A stretch of 64,000 nt of DNA from Humibacter sp. RRB41 (GTDB taxonomy: Bacteria; Actinomycetota; Actinomycetes; Actinomycetales; Microbacteriaceae): contig NZ_JAKWJQ010000001.1 of assembly GCF_022761015.1 (NCBI RefSeq), positions 1,155,924-1,219,923 of the forward strand, in the 5' to 3' direction. The translations under genes and the position numbers were made by a program. The notes under the pieces were generated by a model, which had not been told where the DNA came from, ran no database searches, and saw only the letters and a list, made by a program, of their open reading frames with translations. Positions 25,985-35,708 of the stretch are shown piece by piece; position 1 is the first letter of the stretch; each line of letters starts with the position of its first letter.

Positions 25985-27538
25985 ATGACCATCACCACCA
26001 CCGCGGAGATCGTCGTCGGCGTCGGCCCCCTGTCGATCGCCGACGTCGTCGCCGTTGCCCGGCACGGCGCCCGCATCGCTCTCGATCCGGATGCCGTCGC
26101 CAGGGTCTCCGACACCCGCAGCGTGATCGAGGCGCTCGCCGACGATCCAGAGCCGCACTACGGCATCTCGACGGGCTTCGGGGCACTTGCCACCACCTAC
26201 ATCGAGCGGTCGGACCGCGAGCAGCTTCAGCTCAGCCTGATCCGCTCGCATGCCGCGGGATCCGGTCCGGAGGTCGAGCGGGAGGTGGTGCGGGGGCTCA
26301 TGCTGCTGCGCCTGAGCACGCTGATGACCGGTCGCACGGGCGTGCGCGCGAGCACGGCGCAGGCCTACGCCGATGTGCTCAACGCAGGTATCACGCCGAT
26401 CGTGCGCGAGTACGGCTCGCTCGGCTGTTCCGGTGACCTGGCGCCGCTCGCGCACTGTGCGCTCGCGCTGCTCGGCGAGGGCGACGTGCGCGATGCCGAC
26501 GGCCTCGTGAAGCCGGCGGCGGAGGCGCTCGCTGCCGCAGGCATCCGCCCGATCGCGCTCGCGGAGAAGGAGGGCCTCGCCCTCATCAACGGAACCGACG
26601 GCATGCTCGGCATGCTGGCGATGGGCATCACCGACCTCGACGTGCTCTACCGGGTGGCCGACATCACCGCCGCGATGAGTGTCGAAGCGCTGCTCGGAAC
26701 GGATGCCGTCTTCGCCGCCGATCTGCAGGCACTGCGTCCGCAGACCGGCCAGGCGGCATCCGCCGCGAACCTCCGAACCCTGCTGGGCGGTTCGCCCATC
26801 GTGAAGAGCCACGCGGGCCCGGAGGATCCGACGGTTCAGGATGCCTACTCGCTGCGTTGCTCCCCGCAGGTCGCCGGTGCGGGACGCGACACGGTCGAGC
26901 ACGCGAGGTCCGTCGCCGAACGCGAGCTCGCCTCTGCGGTCGACAACCCGGTGGTCACGCTCGACGGGCGCGTGGTCTCCAACGGCAACTTCCACGGCGC
27001 ACCGGTCGGATACGTGCTCGACTTCCTCGCGATCGCCGTTGCGGATGCCGCGAGCATCGCCGAGCGTCGCATCGACCGCCACCTGGACGTCTCACGCAGC
27101 AAGGGTCTGTCGGCCTTCCTTGCCGACCGTGCCGGCGTGGACTCGGGACTCATGATCGCGCAGTACACCGCGGCGGGGATCGTGAGCGAGTTGAAGCGGC
27201 TGGCGGTGCCGGCATCCGTCGACTCGATTCCCTCCAGTGCGATGCAGGAGGATCACGTCTCGATGGGCTGGGCCGCGGCGCGCAAGCTGCGTCGCGCCGT
27301 CGACGGGCTGACTCGCGTTCTCGCCATCGAGCTGCTCACGGCAGCCAGGTCGCTCGATCTGCGAGCACCGCTCACGCCCGGTGCGGCGACAGGGGCTGCT
27401 CGCGACGCGCTGCGCACCCGCGTGGCGGGACCTGGGCCCGATCGAGCGCTCTCGCCGGAGATCGAGGCCGCTGTCGAGTTGGTGGCAGATGGGAGCATCC
27501 TCACCGCCGTCGAGAACGTCACGGGGCCTCTGCGATGA
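25985..27538 (+). CDS. hutH: Histidine ammonia-lyase
   Basis: Converts histidine to urocanate and ammonia; 517 aa, typical length. The MIO cofactor tripeptide is Cys148-Ser149-Gly150 in GSLGCSGDLAPLAH, where most HALs have Ala-Ser-Gly; the Cys variant is allowed by the PAL/HAL signature. Tyr59 in HYGISTGFGAL, SPQVAGAGRD and MQEDHVSMGW are also in place. The ATG at 25985 lacks a strong ribosome-binding site. It begins the hutH-hutU-hutI run and is divergent from the IclR gene. Confidence 0.94.
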   Translation: MTITTTAEIVVGVGPLSIADVVAVARHGARIALDPDAVARVSDTRSVIEALADDPEPHYGISTGFGALATTYIERSDREQLQLSLIRSHAAGSGPEVEREVVRGLMLLRLSTLMTGRTGVRASTAQAYADVLNAGITPIVREYGSLGCSGDLAPLAHCALALLGEGDVRDADGLVKPAAEALAAAGIRPIALAEKEGLALINGTDGMLGMLAMGITDLDVLYRVADITAAMSVEALLGTDAVFAADLQALRPQTGQAASAANLRTLLGGSPIVKSHAGPEDPTVQDAYSLRCSPQVAGAGRDTVEHARSVAERELASAVDNPVVTLDGRVVSNGNFHGAPVGYVLDFLAIAVADAASIAERRIDRHLDVSRSKGLSAFLADRAGVDSGLMIAQYTAAGIVSELKRLAVPASVDSIPSSAMQEDHVSMGWAAARKLRRAVDGLTRVLAIELLTAARSLDLRAPLTPGAATGAARDALRTRVAGPGPDRALSPEIEAAVELVADGSILTAVENVTGPLR

Positions 27539-27572
27539 CCGTGGAGCCGTCCCGCGAAAACGTCCTTCCCCC

Positions 27573-27648
27573 GAAAACAGGCAGGATCGCGCTCTCCGCG
27601 CGAGAACAGGCAGGTTCTGCCTGTCTCGGCGAGGTTTGCCTGTTCTCG
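27573..27648. repeat. Clustered ACAGGCAG inverted repeats between hutH and hutU
   Basis: Four copies of a GARAACAGGCAG-like element: forward at 27573-27585 and 27602-27614, reverse at 27617-27627 and 27638-27647. CGAGAACAGGC (27601-27611) pairs perfectly with GCCTGTTCTCG (27638-27648), and ACAGGCAG/CTGCCTGT makes a tight inner hairpin. May be an operator cluster or an RNA hairpin controlling hutU. Confidence 0.65.
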
Positions 27649-27651
27649 GGC

Positions 27652-27690
27652 GAGCTGCAGACCCGAGCTGCAGACCCGAGCCGCAGAACT
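27652..27690 (+). repeat. 13-bp tandem repeat upstream of hutU
   Basis: GAGCTGCAGACCC occurs at 27652-27664 and 27665-27677, followed by a diverged copy GAGCCGCAGAACT at 27678-27690, ending 14 nt before the hutU ribosome-binding site. Confidence 0.75.
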
Positions 27691-27716
27691 GAGACGCGTT
27701 GAGAAGGAGCACTGAG

Positions 27717-29372
<1,656 letters not shown>

Positions 29373-29388
29373 GGATGATTCGACGGTC

Positions 29389-30600
29389 ATGAGCACGCTG
29401 TTCCTGCACGGCATCGGCTTGCTCGTCACGAACGATCCGGCCACTCGCGGCGCTCGCGAAGGCGACCCGCTCGGTGCCGTGCGCGATGCCGCGCTGATCG
29501 CCCGCGACGGCGAGATCGTGTGGGTCGGACCGCAGGCCGACGCGGCGCCACAGGTCGCCAGGCTTCTGCAGGGCGATGTCGAGCGGGTGGATGCCGGTGG
29601 CCGCGCGGTCATCCCCGGTTTCGTCGACAGCCACACCCACCTCGCGTTCGCCGGGGATCGCGCCGACGAGTTCGTCGCCCGCATGGCGGGGGATCGGTAC
29701 GCGGCCGGAGGCATCCTGCGCACGGTCGAGGCGACGCGGAACGCGAGCGACGAGCAGCTTCGTTCCACCTTGCAGCGTTTCGAACGGGAACTGGCCTCGC
29801 AGGGGACGACGACGTTCGAGGTGAAGACCGGGTACGGCCTTGACGTGGAGGACGAGGAACGGCTCGCCCGGCTCGCCCGCGAGGTGACCGACGAGGTCAC
29901 GTTCCTCGGTGCCCACGTCGTGCCGCCGGAGTATGCGGACGATCGCAACGCGTACGTCGACCTGGTGGTCGGCCCGATGCTGGATGCCTGTGCCGAGCAC
30001 ACGCGATGGATCGACGTGTTCTGCGAGGAGGGCGCGTTCACGGTGGACGAGGCCGAGCGCATTCTGAAGGCGGGGCTGGCGCGCGGGTTGGGGGCACGCA
30101 TCCATGCCGGGCAGCTCGGCGAGGGAGACGGCGTGCGGCTTGCGGTCGAACTCGACGCGGCGAGCGTCGATCACGCCACCTATCTCTCCGGCGACGACAT
30201 CGCGGCGCTCGCCGGCTCGAACACGGTGTGCACGCTGCTGCCGGGCGTCGAGTTCTCGACGAGGCATACGTACCCTGATGCCCGTGCCCTGCTGACCGCC
30301 GGTGTCACGCTCGCCCTCGCGAGCGATTGCAACCCGGGTTCGTGTTTCACCTCGTCGATGCCGTTCGTCATCGCGCTGGCCGTGCGTGAGCTGGGCATGA
30401 CGCCGGACGAGGCGCTCTGGGCCGCCACTGCAGGCGGCGCGGCCGCGCTGCGGCGCGACGATATCGGATGCCTGTCGCCAGGCGCCAGCGCTGACCTCGT
30501 GCTGCTCGACGCACCCAGCCACGTCTACCTCGCGTACCGCCCGGGCGTTCCGCTCGTGCTACGTGTGTGGAAGCACGGGGTTGAGCTGCGCGTGCACTGA
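29389..30600 (+). CDS. hutI: Imidazolonepropionase
   Basis: Amidohydrolase of 403 aa that hydrolyses imidazolonepropionate to formiminoglutamate. Metal ligands: [11 protein letters not shown] (HxH), [10 protein letters not shown] (His), SVDHATYL (His), and SDCNPGS (Asp). ATG at 29389, 16 nt after hutU; the ribosome-binding site is weak. Completes the route to formiminoglutamate handled by the HutG-like enzyme upstream. Confidence 0.94.
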   Translation: MSTLFLHGIGLLVTNDPATRGAREGDPLGAVRDAALIARDGEIVWVGPQADAAPQVARLLQGDVERVDAGGRAVIPGFVDSHTHLAFAGDRADEFVARMAGDRYAAGGILRTVEATRNASDEQLRSTLQRFERELASQGTTTFEVKTGYGLDVEDEERLARLAREVTDEVTFLGAHVVPPEYADDRNAYVDLVVGPMLDACAEHTRWIDVFCEEGAFTVDEAERILKAGLARGLGARIHAGQLGEGDGVRLAVELDAASVDHATYLSGDDIAALAGSNTVCTLLPGVEFSTRHTYPDARALLTAGVTLALASDCNPGSCFTSSMPFVIALAVRELGMTPDEALWAATAGGAAALRRDDIGCLSPGASADLVLLDAPSHVYLAYRPGVPLVLRVWKHGVELRVH

Positions 30601-30629
30601 ACGCCTCGTGCCCGCGTGAGCAGGGTTCA

Positions 30630-31418
30630 TCAGAGCGGGCGTGCGTCTCCCACGTACCGCGCCGCGAGCGCGTCCGACTCCCTGGCGAGCACCGTGACAT
30701 CCGCGCCCACCAGAATGAAGGCGGCGCCGGCCGCAAGGTAAGCATCCGCCGTCGCCGGGTCGAACGCATTCACGCCGACCGGTTTGCCCGCCTCTCGCAC
30801 AGCCTCGAAGGCGCGCAGCACGGCGGCGACGACATCCGGGTGCGTCTGCTGGCCCAGCAAGCCCATCGACGCTGCGAGGTCGGACGGGCCGACGAACACG
30901 CCGTCGACGCCGTCGACCGCGGCGATCTCGCCTGCCGCGGCGACGGCATCCGTCGTCTCGACCTGCACGAAGAGCGAGACGTGCTCGTCGGCGTCGTCGA
31001 GGTAGCCGGCGACGCGGTTCCAGCGCGCCGAGCGCGACAGGGCGGACCCGACGCCGCGTCGGCCTCTCGGGGGATACCGCACAGCCTCGACCGCTGCCAT
31101 CGCCTCGTCGGCGGACGACACCATCGGCACCAAAAGGTTCTGGGCGCCGAGGTCGAGCACCTGCTTGATGATCACGGTGTCGTTCACCGGTACGCGCACC
31201 ACCGGCGTCGTCTGGTGCGCGGCGACCGCGTGCAGTTGAGCGAGCACGCGCTCCAGTCCGTTGGGTACGTGCTCCATGTCGATCAACAGCCAGTCAAGAC
31301 CAGCGCCCGCGCAGATCTCGGCGACCAGCGGGCTCGCCGTGCACACCCACATGCCTGCCAGGGGGCGGGATGCCGCGCGCAGTGCGTCCCGAAACGTCGG
31401 GTTCAGTTGAATCGGCAC
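30630..31418 (-). CDS. hpaI: HpaI-family class II aldolase
   Basis: A 262-aa TIM-barrel aldolase of the HpcH/HpaI family: 4-hydroxy-2-oxoheptanedioate to pyruvate and succinic semialdehyde. WLLIDMEHVPNG carries the catalytic-base region, PVVRVPVND the Arg, VQVETTDAVA the metal Glu, and VGPSDLAASMG the metal Asp. The GTG at 31418 is chosen because it begins just before the conserved NPTFRDALR and overlaps the hpaH end by 16 nt, fitting the operon. It is the last gene of the hpa operon. Confidence 0.9.
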   Translation of the reverse strand: MPIQLNPTFRDALRAASRPLAGMWVCTASPLVAEICAGAGLDWLLIDMEHVPNGLERVLAQLHAVAAHQTTPVVRVPVNDTVIIKQVLDLGAQNLLVPMVSSADEAMAAVEAVRYPPRGRRGVGSALSRSARWNRVAGYLDDADEHVSLFVQVETTDAVAAAGEIAAVDGVDGVFVGPSDLAASMGLLGQQTHPDVVAAVLRAFEAVREAGKPVGVNAFDPATADAYLAAGAAFILVGADVTVLARESDALAARYVGDARPL

Positions 31419-32188
31419 GTGATCGTTCCCATCTCTCGGTAGTCGCAGAACACGGTGTCGCCCCTGGACACCCACATCGGCCTGGTGAAGGAACCGGCGA
31501 GGATGATCTCGCCCGCTTCGAGACGTGCCCCGTGCTGGTGCAGTTTGTTCGCGAGCCAGGCCACGCCCGTCGCCGGATGGTTCAGCACGGCGGCCGCGAC
31601 GCCGGACTCCTCGATCGTCTCGTTGCGATAGAGCAGCGCGGAGACCCAGCGCAGGTCGACGGCATCCGGTGCCGTGGGATTCCCGCCGAGAACGATGCCG
31701 CCGTAGGCGGCGTTGTCGCTGATGGTGTCGACGATCGTTCGCCCCTCCAACTCGATGTGCGAGTTGAGGATCTCCAAGGCGGGCGTGACGTATTCGGTGG
31801 CGCGCAGCACGTCGAACAGAGTGCAGTGCGGACCCTCGAGCGGGCGGTTCAGCACGAAGGCCAGCTCGACCTCGATGCGCACGTTCGAGAAGTCGTCGAA
31901 CGGGACCACGGCGCCGGTCTGCCAGACGGTGTCGTCGAACATGACGCCGTAGTCGGGTTCCGTGATGCCGGTGGCTTGTTGCATCGCCCTCGAGGTCAGG
32001 CCGATCTTGCGTCCGACGAGTCGGCGCCCGGCCGCCAGGTTCGCATCGCGCCATATGCCCTGAATGGCATACGAGTCCTCGATCGTGGCATCCGGATGCC
32101 TGGCCGTGATCCGCGGAATGACGCTTTTCGTGCGTCCTGCCTCGGCGAGCTCCTCGGCGAGCCCCGTTATGACGTCATCGTCGAGCAT
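31403..32188 (-). CDS. hpaH: 2-oxo-hept-4-ene-1,7-dioate hydratase
   Basis: A 261-aa hydratase of the FAH-related 2-keto-4-pentenoate hydratase family. [29 protein letters not shown] is characteristic, with [11 protein letters not shown] and [14 protein letters not shown]. It acts before HpaI in the homoprotocatechuate pathway. The ATG at 32188 has AAGGAGA 5 nt upstream; an in-frame ATG 15 nt earlier lies within that site and is rejected. Separated from hpaD by 122 bp containing a large hairpin. Confidence 0.91.
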   Translation of the reverse strand: MLDDDVITGLAEELAEAGRTKSVIPRITARHPDATIEDSYAIQGIWRDANLAAGRRLVGRKIGLTSRAMQQATGITEPDYGVMFDDTVWQTGAVVPFDDFSNVRIEVELAFVLNRPLEGPHCTLFDVLRATEYVTPALEILNSHIELEGRTIVDTISDNAAYGGIVLGGNPTAPDAVDLRWVSALLYRNETIEESGVAAAVLNHPATGVAWLANKLHQHGARLEAGEIILAGSFTRPMWVSRGDTVFCDYREMGTITCRFN

Positions 32189-32222
32189 CCGTGTCTCCTT
32201 CATCACTGGCAGATCCTCTTCC

Positions 32223-32273
32223 GGTCGCAGAATGTGGGGAAAATCCGCCGTTTTGAGCCCACTTTGTGCGACC
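32223..32273. repeat. Large intercistronic hairpin between hpaD and hpaH
   Basis: GGTCGCAGAATGTGGG (32223-32238) pairs with CCCACTTTGTGCGACC (32258-32273): 16 bp with two mismatches, and the 19-nt loop contains further AAAA/TTTT pairing. It sits inside an otherwise tightly packed operon, so it probably tunes mRNA stability or downstream expression. Confidence 0.65.
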
Positions 32274-32310
32274 TGAACCGGGGTAGCGGCGGAGTAGTGG
32301 CGGGCGGCAA

Positions 32311-33477
32311 CTACAGCTGGTGTCCCAGCTTGTACTCGCCCTGCTTCCATTCGGGCATCGACTCCTCGCCTTCGTCCGGTCGGGTGTACGAGAAGCCGTC
32401 GGCGCCGATGGTGACCGCGAGTTCGCTGGCCTCGGTGCGCGCCACCACGGGCTGCGGGTTGCCGTCGAGATCGAGCACGAGCGAGGCATCCGTGTACCAG
32501 CTCGGCACGACGGGGTTGCCCCACCAGTCGCGGCGCTGGTTGTCGTGCACGTCCCAGGTGACCACCGGGTTGTCGGGGTCGCCCGTGTAGTAGTCCTGCG
32601 TGTAGATCTCCACCCGGTGGCCGTCGGGGTCGCGCAGGTAGAGGTAGAACGCGTTCGAGACGCCGTGGCGTCCTGGTCCGCGCTCGATGCAGTCCGAGCG
32701 CCGCAGGGCGCCGAGCTTGTCGCAGATGGCGAGGATGTTGTGCTTCTCGTGCGTGGAGAACGCCACGTGGTGCATCCGCGGTCCGTCTCCGCCCGTCATC
32801 GCGGTGTCGTGCACGGTGGGTTTGCGACGCAGCCACGACGCATACACGGTGCCCTCTTCGTCCTGGATGTCTTCGGTCACCCTGAACCCGAGGTCCTGCA
32901 TGAATTTCGTGGCGCGCGGCACGTCCGGCGTGACCTGGTTGAAGTGGTCGAGCCGCACCAGCGAGCCGGGCGTGTAGAGGTCGTACCGCCAGGCCAGGCG
33001 CTCGACGTGCTCGACATCGTGGAAGAACTCGTAGGGGAATCCGAGCGGATCGGTGACGCGCACCGAGTCGCCGACGCCCTTCGTGAAGCCGTCGGCTCGA
33101 CGCTCGACGCGGCATCCGAGCTCGGAGAAGAACGCGACGGCTCTGTCGAGGTCCTCCGGTGCGCGCACGCGGTAGGAGAACGCCGCAGCGGCGGCGACCG
33201 CACCCTTGCGCAGCACGAGGTTGTGGTGGATGAACTCCTCCAGCGAGCGCAGGTAGACGGTGTTCTCGTCCTCTTCGGTCACTGTCAGGCCGAGCACGTC
33301 GACGTAGAACTCGCGTGAGCGCTTCAGGTCGGTGACGACGAGCTCCACGTAGGCGCAGCGCAGGATGTCCGGCGCCGGCGCTGTCGGCGTCGCGACCGGA
33401 TTGTCGGTGGCGATGGGCGCCTCCTGCGACACGTAGAACCCGGAGGAGGTGAGGGTCATGTCCTTGCGTCTGGTCAT
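32311..33477 (-). CDS. hpaD: 3,4-dihydroxyphenylacetate 2,3-dioxygenase (extradiol, type I)
   Basis: Ring-cleaving dioxygenase of 388 aa opening homoprotocatechuate to 5-carboxymethyl-2-hydroxymuconate semialdehyde. Metal ligands His178, His237 and Glu290 have the same spacing as His155, His214 and Glu267 of the Brevibacterium fuscum enzyme. The second-sphere His223 and Tyr280 correspond to its His200 and Tyr257 (constant offset 23). The metal (Fe or Mn) is not predictable. The ATG at 33477 has AAGGA about 8 nt upstream; the 23-residue offset reflects a longer N-terminus. Confidence 0.93.
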   Translation of the reverse strand: MTRRKDMTLTSSGFYVSQEAPIATDNPVATPTAPAPDILRCAYVELVVTDLKRSREFYVDVLGLTVTEEDENTVYLRSLEEFIHHNLVLRKGAVAAAAAFSYRVRAPEDLDRAVAFFSELGCRVERRADGFTKGVGDSVRVTDPLGFPYEFFHDVEHVERLAWRYDLYTPGSLVRLDHFNQVTPDVPRATKFMQDLGFRVTEDIQDEEGTVYASWLRRKPTVHDTAMTGGDGPRMHHVAFSTHEKHNILAICDKLGALRRSDCIERGPGRHGVSNAFYLYLRDPDGHRVEIYTQDYYTGDPDNPVVTWDVHDNQRRDWWGNPVVPSWYTDASLVLDLDGNPQPVVARTEASELAVTIGADGFSYTRPDEGEESMPEWKQGEYKLGHQL

Positions 33478-33495
33478 CTCAGCGTCCTTGCTGGT

Positions 33496-35013
33496 TCACT
33501 GCTTGCCGAAGGTGGGGTTCGCGGTCGGGCCGAGCGTGATGTGCACGGCCTGCTGGTCGGTGTAGAAGTCGATCGAGCGATAGCCGCCCTCGTGTCCAAG
33601 GCCGGATGCCTTCACGCCGCCGAACGGAGTGCGCAGGTCGCGCACGTTGTTGGAGTTCAGCCACACCATGCCCGCTTCGATCGCCTGGGCGAAGTTGTGT
33701 GCTCGCTTCAGGTCGTTCGTCCACACGTAGGCGGCGAGTCCGTACTTGACGCCGTTCGCCAGCGCGAGCGCCTCCTCGTCGGTGTCGAAAGGAGTGATCG
33801 CGACGACCGGGCCGAAGATCTCCTCCTGGAAGATGCGGGCATCCGGCTTCACGTCGGCGAAGACCGTCGGGGCGACGAAGTTGCCTGTCTCGAATCCCTG
33901 GGGACGTCCGCCTCCGGCCACCAACCGTCCCTCGGTCTTTCCGAGCTCGATATAACTCATCACCTTCGCGAAGTGCTCTGGATGCACGAGCGCGCCGACC
34001 TCGGTCGACGCGTCGTGCGGGTATCCGACCTTCACGCGCCTGGCTTGTGCCGCGTATCGCTCGACGAACTCGTCGTACACCGGCCGCTCGACCAGAATGC
34101 GGCTGCCGGCCGTGCAGCGCTCGCCGTTGAGCGAGAACACGCCGAAGATCGTCGCGTCGATCGCGGCATCCAGGTCCGCGTCCGCGAACACGACGGCCGG
34201 CGACTTGCCGCCGAGTTCCATCGACAGCCCCTTCAAGAACGGCGCCGCGTTCGCGAAGATGAGCTGGCCGGTGCTCGACTCGCCCGTGAACGAGATGAGC
34301 GGAACATCCGGATGCTTGACCAACGCGTCACCGGCATCCTCACCCAACCCGTTGACGAGGTTGAACACCCCCTTCGGCAGCCCGGCTTCCTCGAAGATGC
34401 CCGCCCAGAGGGATGCCGACAGCGGCGTGAACTCCGCCGGCTTCAGTACCACGGTGTTCCCGGTCGCGAGCGCCGGGCCGAGCTTCCACGATTCGAGCAT
34501 GAACGGTGTGTTCCACGGCGTGATGAGCCCTGCGACGCCGATCGGCTTGCGGTTCACGTAGTTCATCTGACGCCCGGGAACCTTGAACGCGTCGTCCGCC
34601 TGGGCGACGATCAGGTCGGCGAAGAACCTGAAGTTCTCGGCAGCGCGACGGGCTTGTCCGAGCGCCTGCGTGATCGGCAGACCGGTGTCGAACGTCTCGA
34701 GCTCGGCGAGGCGGGCATCCCGCGACTCCACGATGTCCGCGACGCTGTGCAGCACGCGGGAACGCTCACGGGGGAGCATCCGCGGCCATGGACCTTCCGT
34801 GAAGGCGCGCCGTGCTGCGGCGACGGCGCGGTCGATGTCGGCCTTTCTGCCGGCCGCCGCCTGCACGTACGTCTCGTTCGTGACGGGGTCGAGCACATCG
34901 AAGGTGTCGCCGTCCGCCGAGTCGACGAACTCTCCGTCGATGTAATGGCGGATGCGTTCCGGCAGCCCGTCCGGCACGCGGCCGGATGCGAGCGCCGTTT
35001 CGGTCTCGCTCAT
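33496..35013 (-). CDS. hpaE: 5-carboxymethyl-2-hydroxymuconate semialdehyde dehydrogenase
   Basis: Aldehyde dehydrogenase of 505 aa. ITPWNTPFMLESWKLGPALATGN is the cofactor region, SFTGESSTG the NAD-binding turn, MELGGKSP holds the general-base Glu, and NGERCTAGSRI the nucleophile Cys. Its position between hpaD and the GntR gene fixes the role as HpaE. ATG at 35013 with GGAGGA upstream; it overlaps the GntR stop by 4 nt. Confidence 0.93.
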   Translation of the reverse strand: MSETETALASGRVPDGLPERIRHYIDGEFVDSADGDTFDVLDPVTNETYVQAAAGRKADIDRAVAAARRAFTEGPWPRMLPRERSRVLHSVADIVESRDARLAELETFDTGLPITQALGQARRAAENFRFFADLIVAQADDAFKVPGRQMNYVNRKPIGVAGLITPWNTPFMLESWKLGPALATGNTVVLKPAEFTPLSASLWAGIFEEAGLPKGVFNLVNGLGEDAGDALVKHPDVPLISFTGESSTGQLIFANAAPFLKGLSMELGGKSPAVVFADADLDAAIDATIFGVFSLNGERCTAGSRILVERPVYDEFVERYAAQARRVKVGYPHDASTEVGALVHPEHFAKVMSYIELGKTEGRLVAGGGRPQGFETGNFVAPTVFADVKPDARIFQEEIFGPVVAITPFDTDEEALALANGVKYGLAAYVWTNDLKRAHNFAQAIEAGMVWLNSNNVRDLRTPFGGVKASGLGHEGGYRSIDFYTDQQAVHITLGPTANPTFGKQ

Positions 35014-35708
35014 GCTTCCTCCAGGTGGTCGTGGTGGCGGGCGGCGACGAACAAGTTCATGGTGCGCCAACGGTGGTTTCGTGCGGCCAGCTCGATCTCC
35101 AGGGCCGGGGCATCCTGTTCGATGAGCCGCAGGATGTCTTCGTGTTCCTCGACGGAATGCTCTGCGCGCTCCGGGATGACCGCGAACGTCGAGTCGCGTA
35201 CGTCGGGCAGGCGCCGCCAACCGCGGTGCACGAGGTCGAGGATGTGCGGATTCGGGCAATGCTCGAACAGGATGGCGTGGAACTGGTGGTTGAGCCGGGT
35301 GAACTCGTTCGGATCGAAGTGGTCGAGCAGCCGCTGCAACCGCTTGTTCACGGCGCGCGCCTCGGCCAGCACGTCGGGCGTCAGCAGCGGTGCGGCGAGC
35401 GAGATCGCGGAGCCCTCGACCAGCCCGAGCGTCTGCATCGTGTAGACGTACTCCGACTCGTCCGGCACGGCCACCCGCGCCCCGACGTTGTGCTCGAACG
35501 TGACGTAGCCCTCCGCCTCGAGGCGACGGATCGCCTCGCGTACCGGCACGACGCTCATCTCCAGTTCCTCGGCGATGGCTCCGAGCACGAGCCGGTAGCC
35601 GGGAGAGTAGAGACGACGCACGATGCGGTCGTGAACATGGTCGTAGGCGCGCTGCGACTTGCTCTCGGTCTGAACCGCCGTTTCGGTCCGTGTCGGCACG
35701 TCGGTCAT
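35010..35708 (-). CDS. GntR-family (FCD) regulator of the hpa operon
   Basis: A 232-aa regulator. The N-terminal winged helix reads SQRAYDHVHDRIVRRLYSPGYRLVLGAIAEELEMSVVPVREAIRRLEAEGYV, and the C-terminal FCD ligand domain has RLNHQFHAILFEHCPNPHILDLVHRGW with potential metal-binding His. It is encoded inside the operon, with 4-nt overlaps on both sides. The candidate operator is TGGTAT-N10-ATATCA in the divergent promoter at 37251-37272. Confidence 0.88.
   Translation of the reverse strand: MTDVPTRTETAVQTESKSQRAYDHVHDRIVRRLYSPGYRLVLGAIAEELEMSVVPVREAIRRLEAEGYVTFEHNVGARVAVPDESEYVYTMQTLGLVEGSAISLAAPLLTPDVLAEARAVNKRLQRLLDHFDPNEFTRLNHQFHAILFEHCPNPHILDLVHRGWRRLPDVRDSTFAVIPERAEHSVEEHEDILRLIEQDAPALEIELAARNHRWRTMNLFVAARHHDHLEEA

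Noticed and set aside
25972..26030. His-rich reading frame (MQWMHDHHHHRGD...) at the start of hutH, resembling a histidine leader peptide
   Set aside because: It is the shifted frame of the hutH N-terminus (ACC ATC ACC ACC ACC read out of phase). It continues as Arg-rich shadow sequence, with no terminator or hairpin behind it.
26425..26436. Inactive hutH because the MIO tripeptide is Cys-Ser-Gly
   Set aside because: The PAL/HAL signature allows Cys at this position and all other active-site segments are intact.
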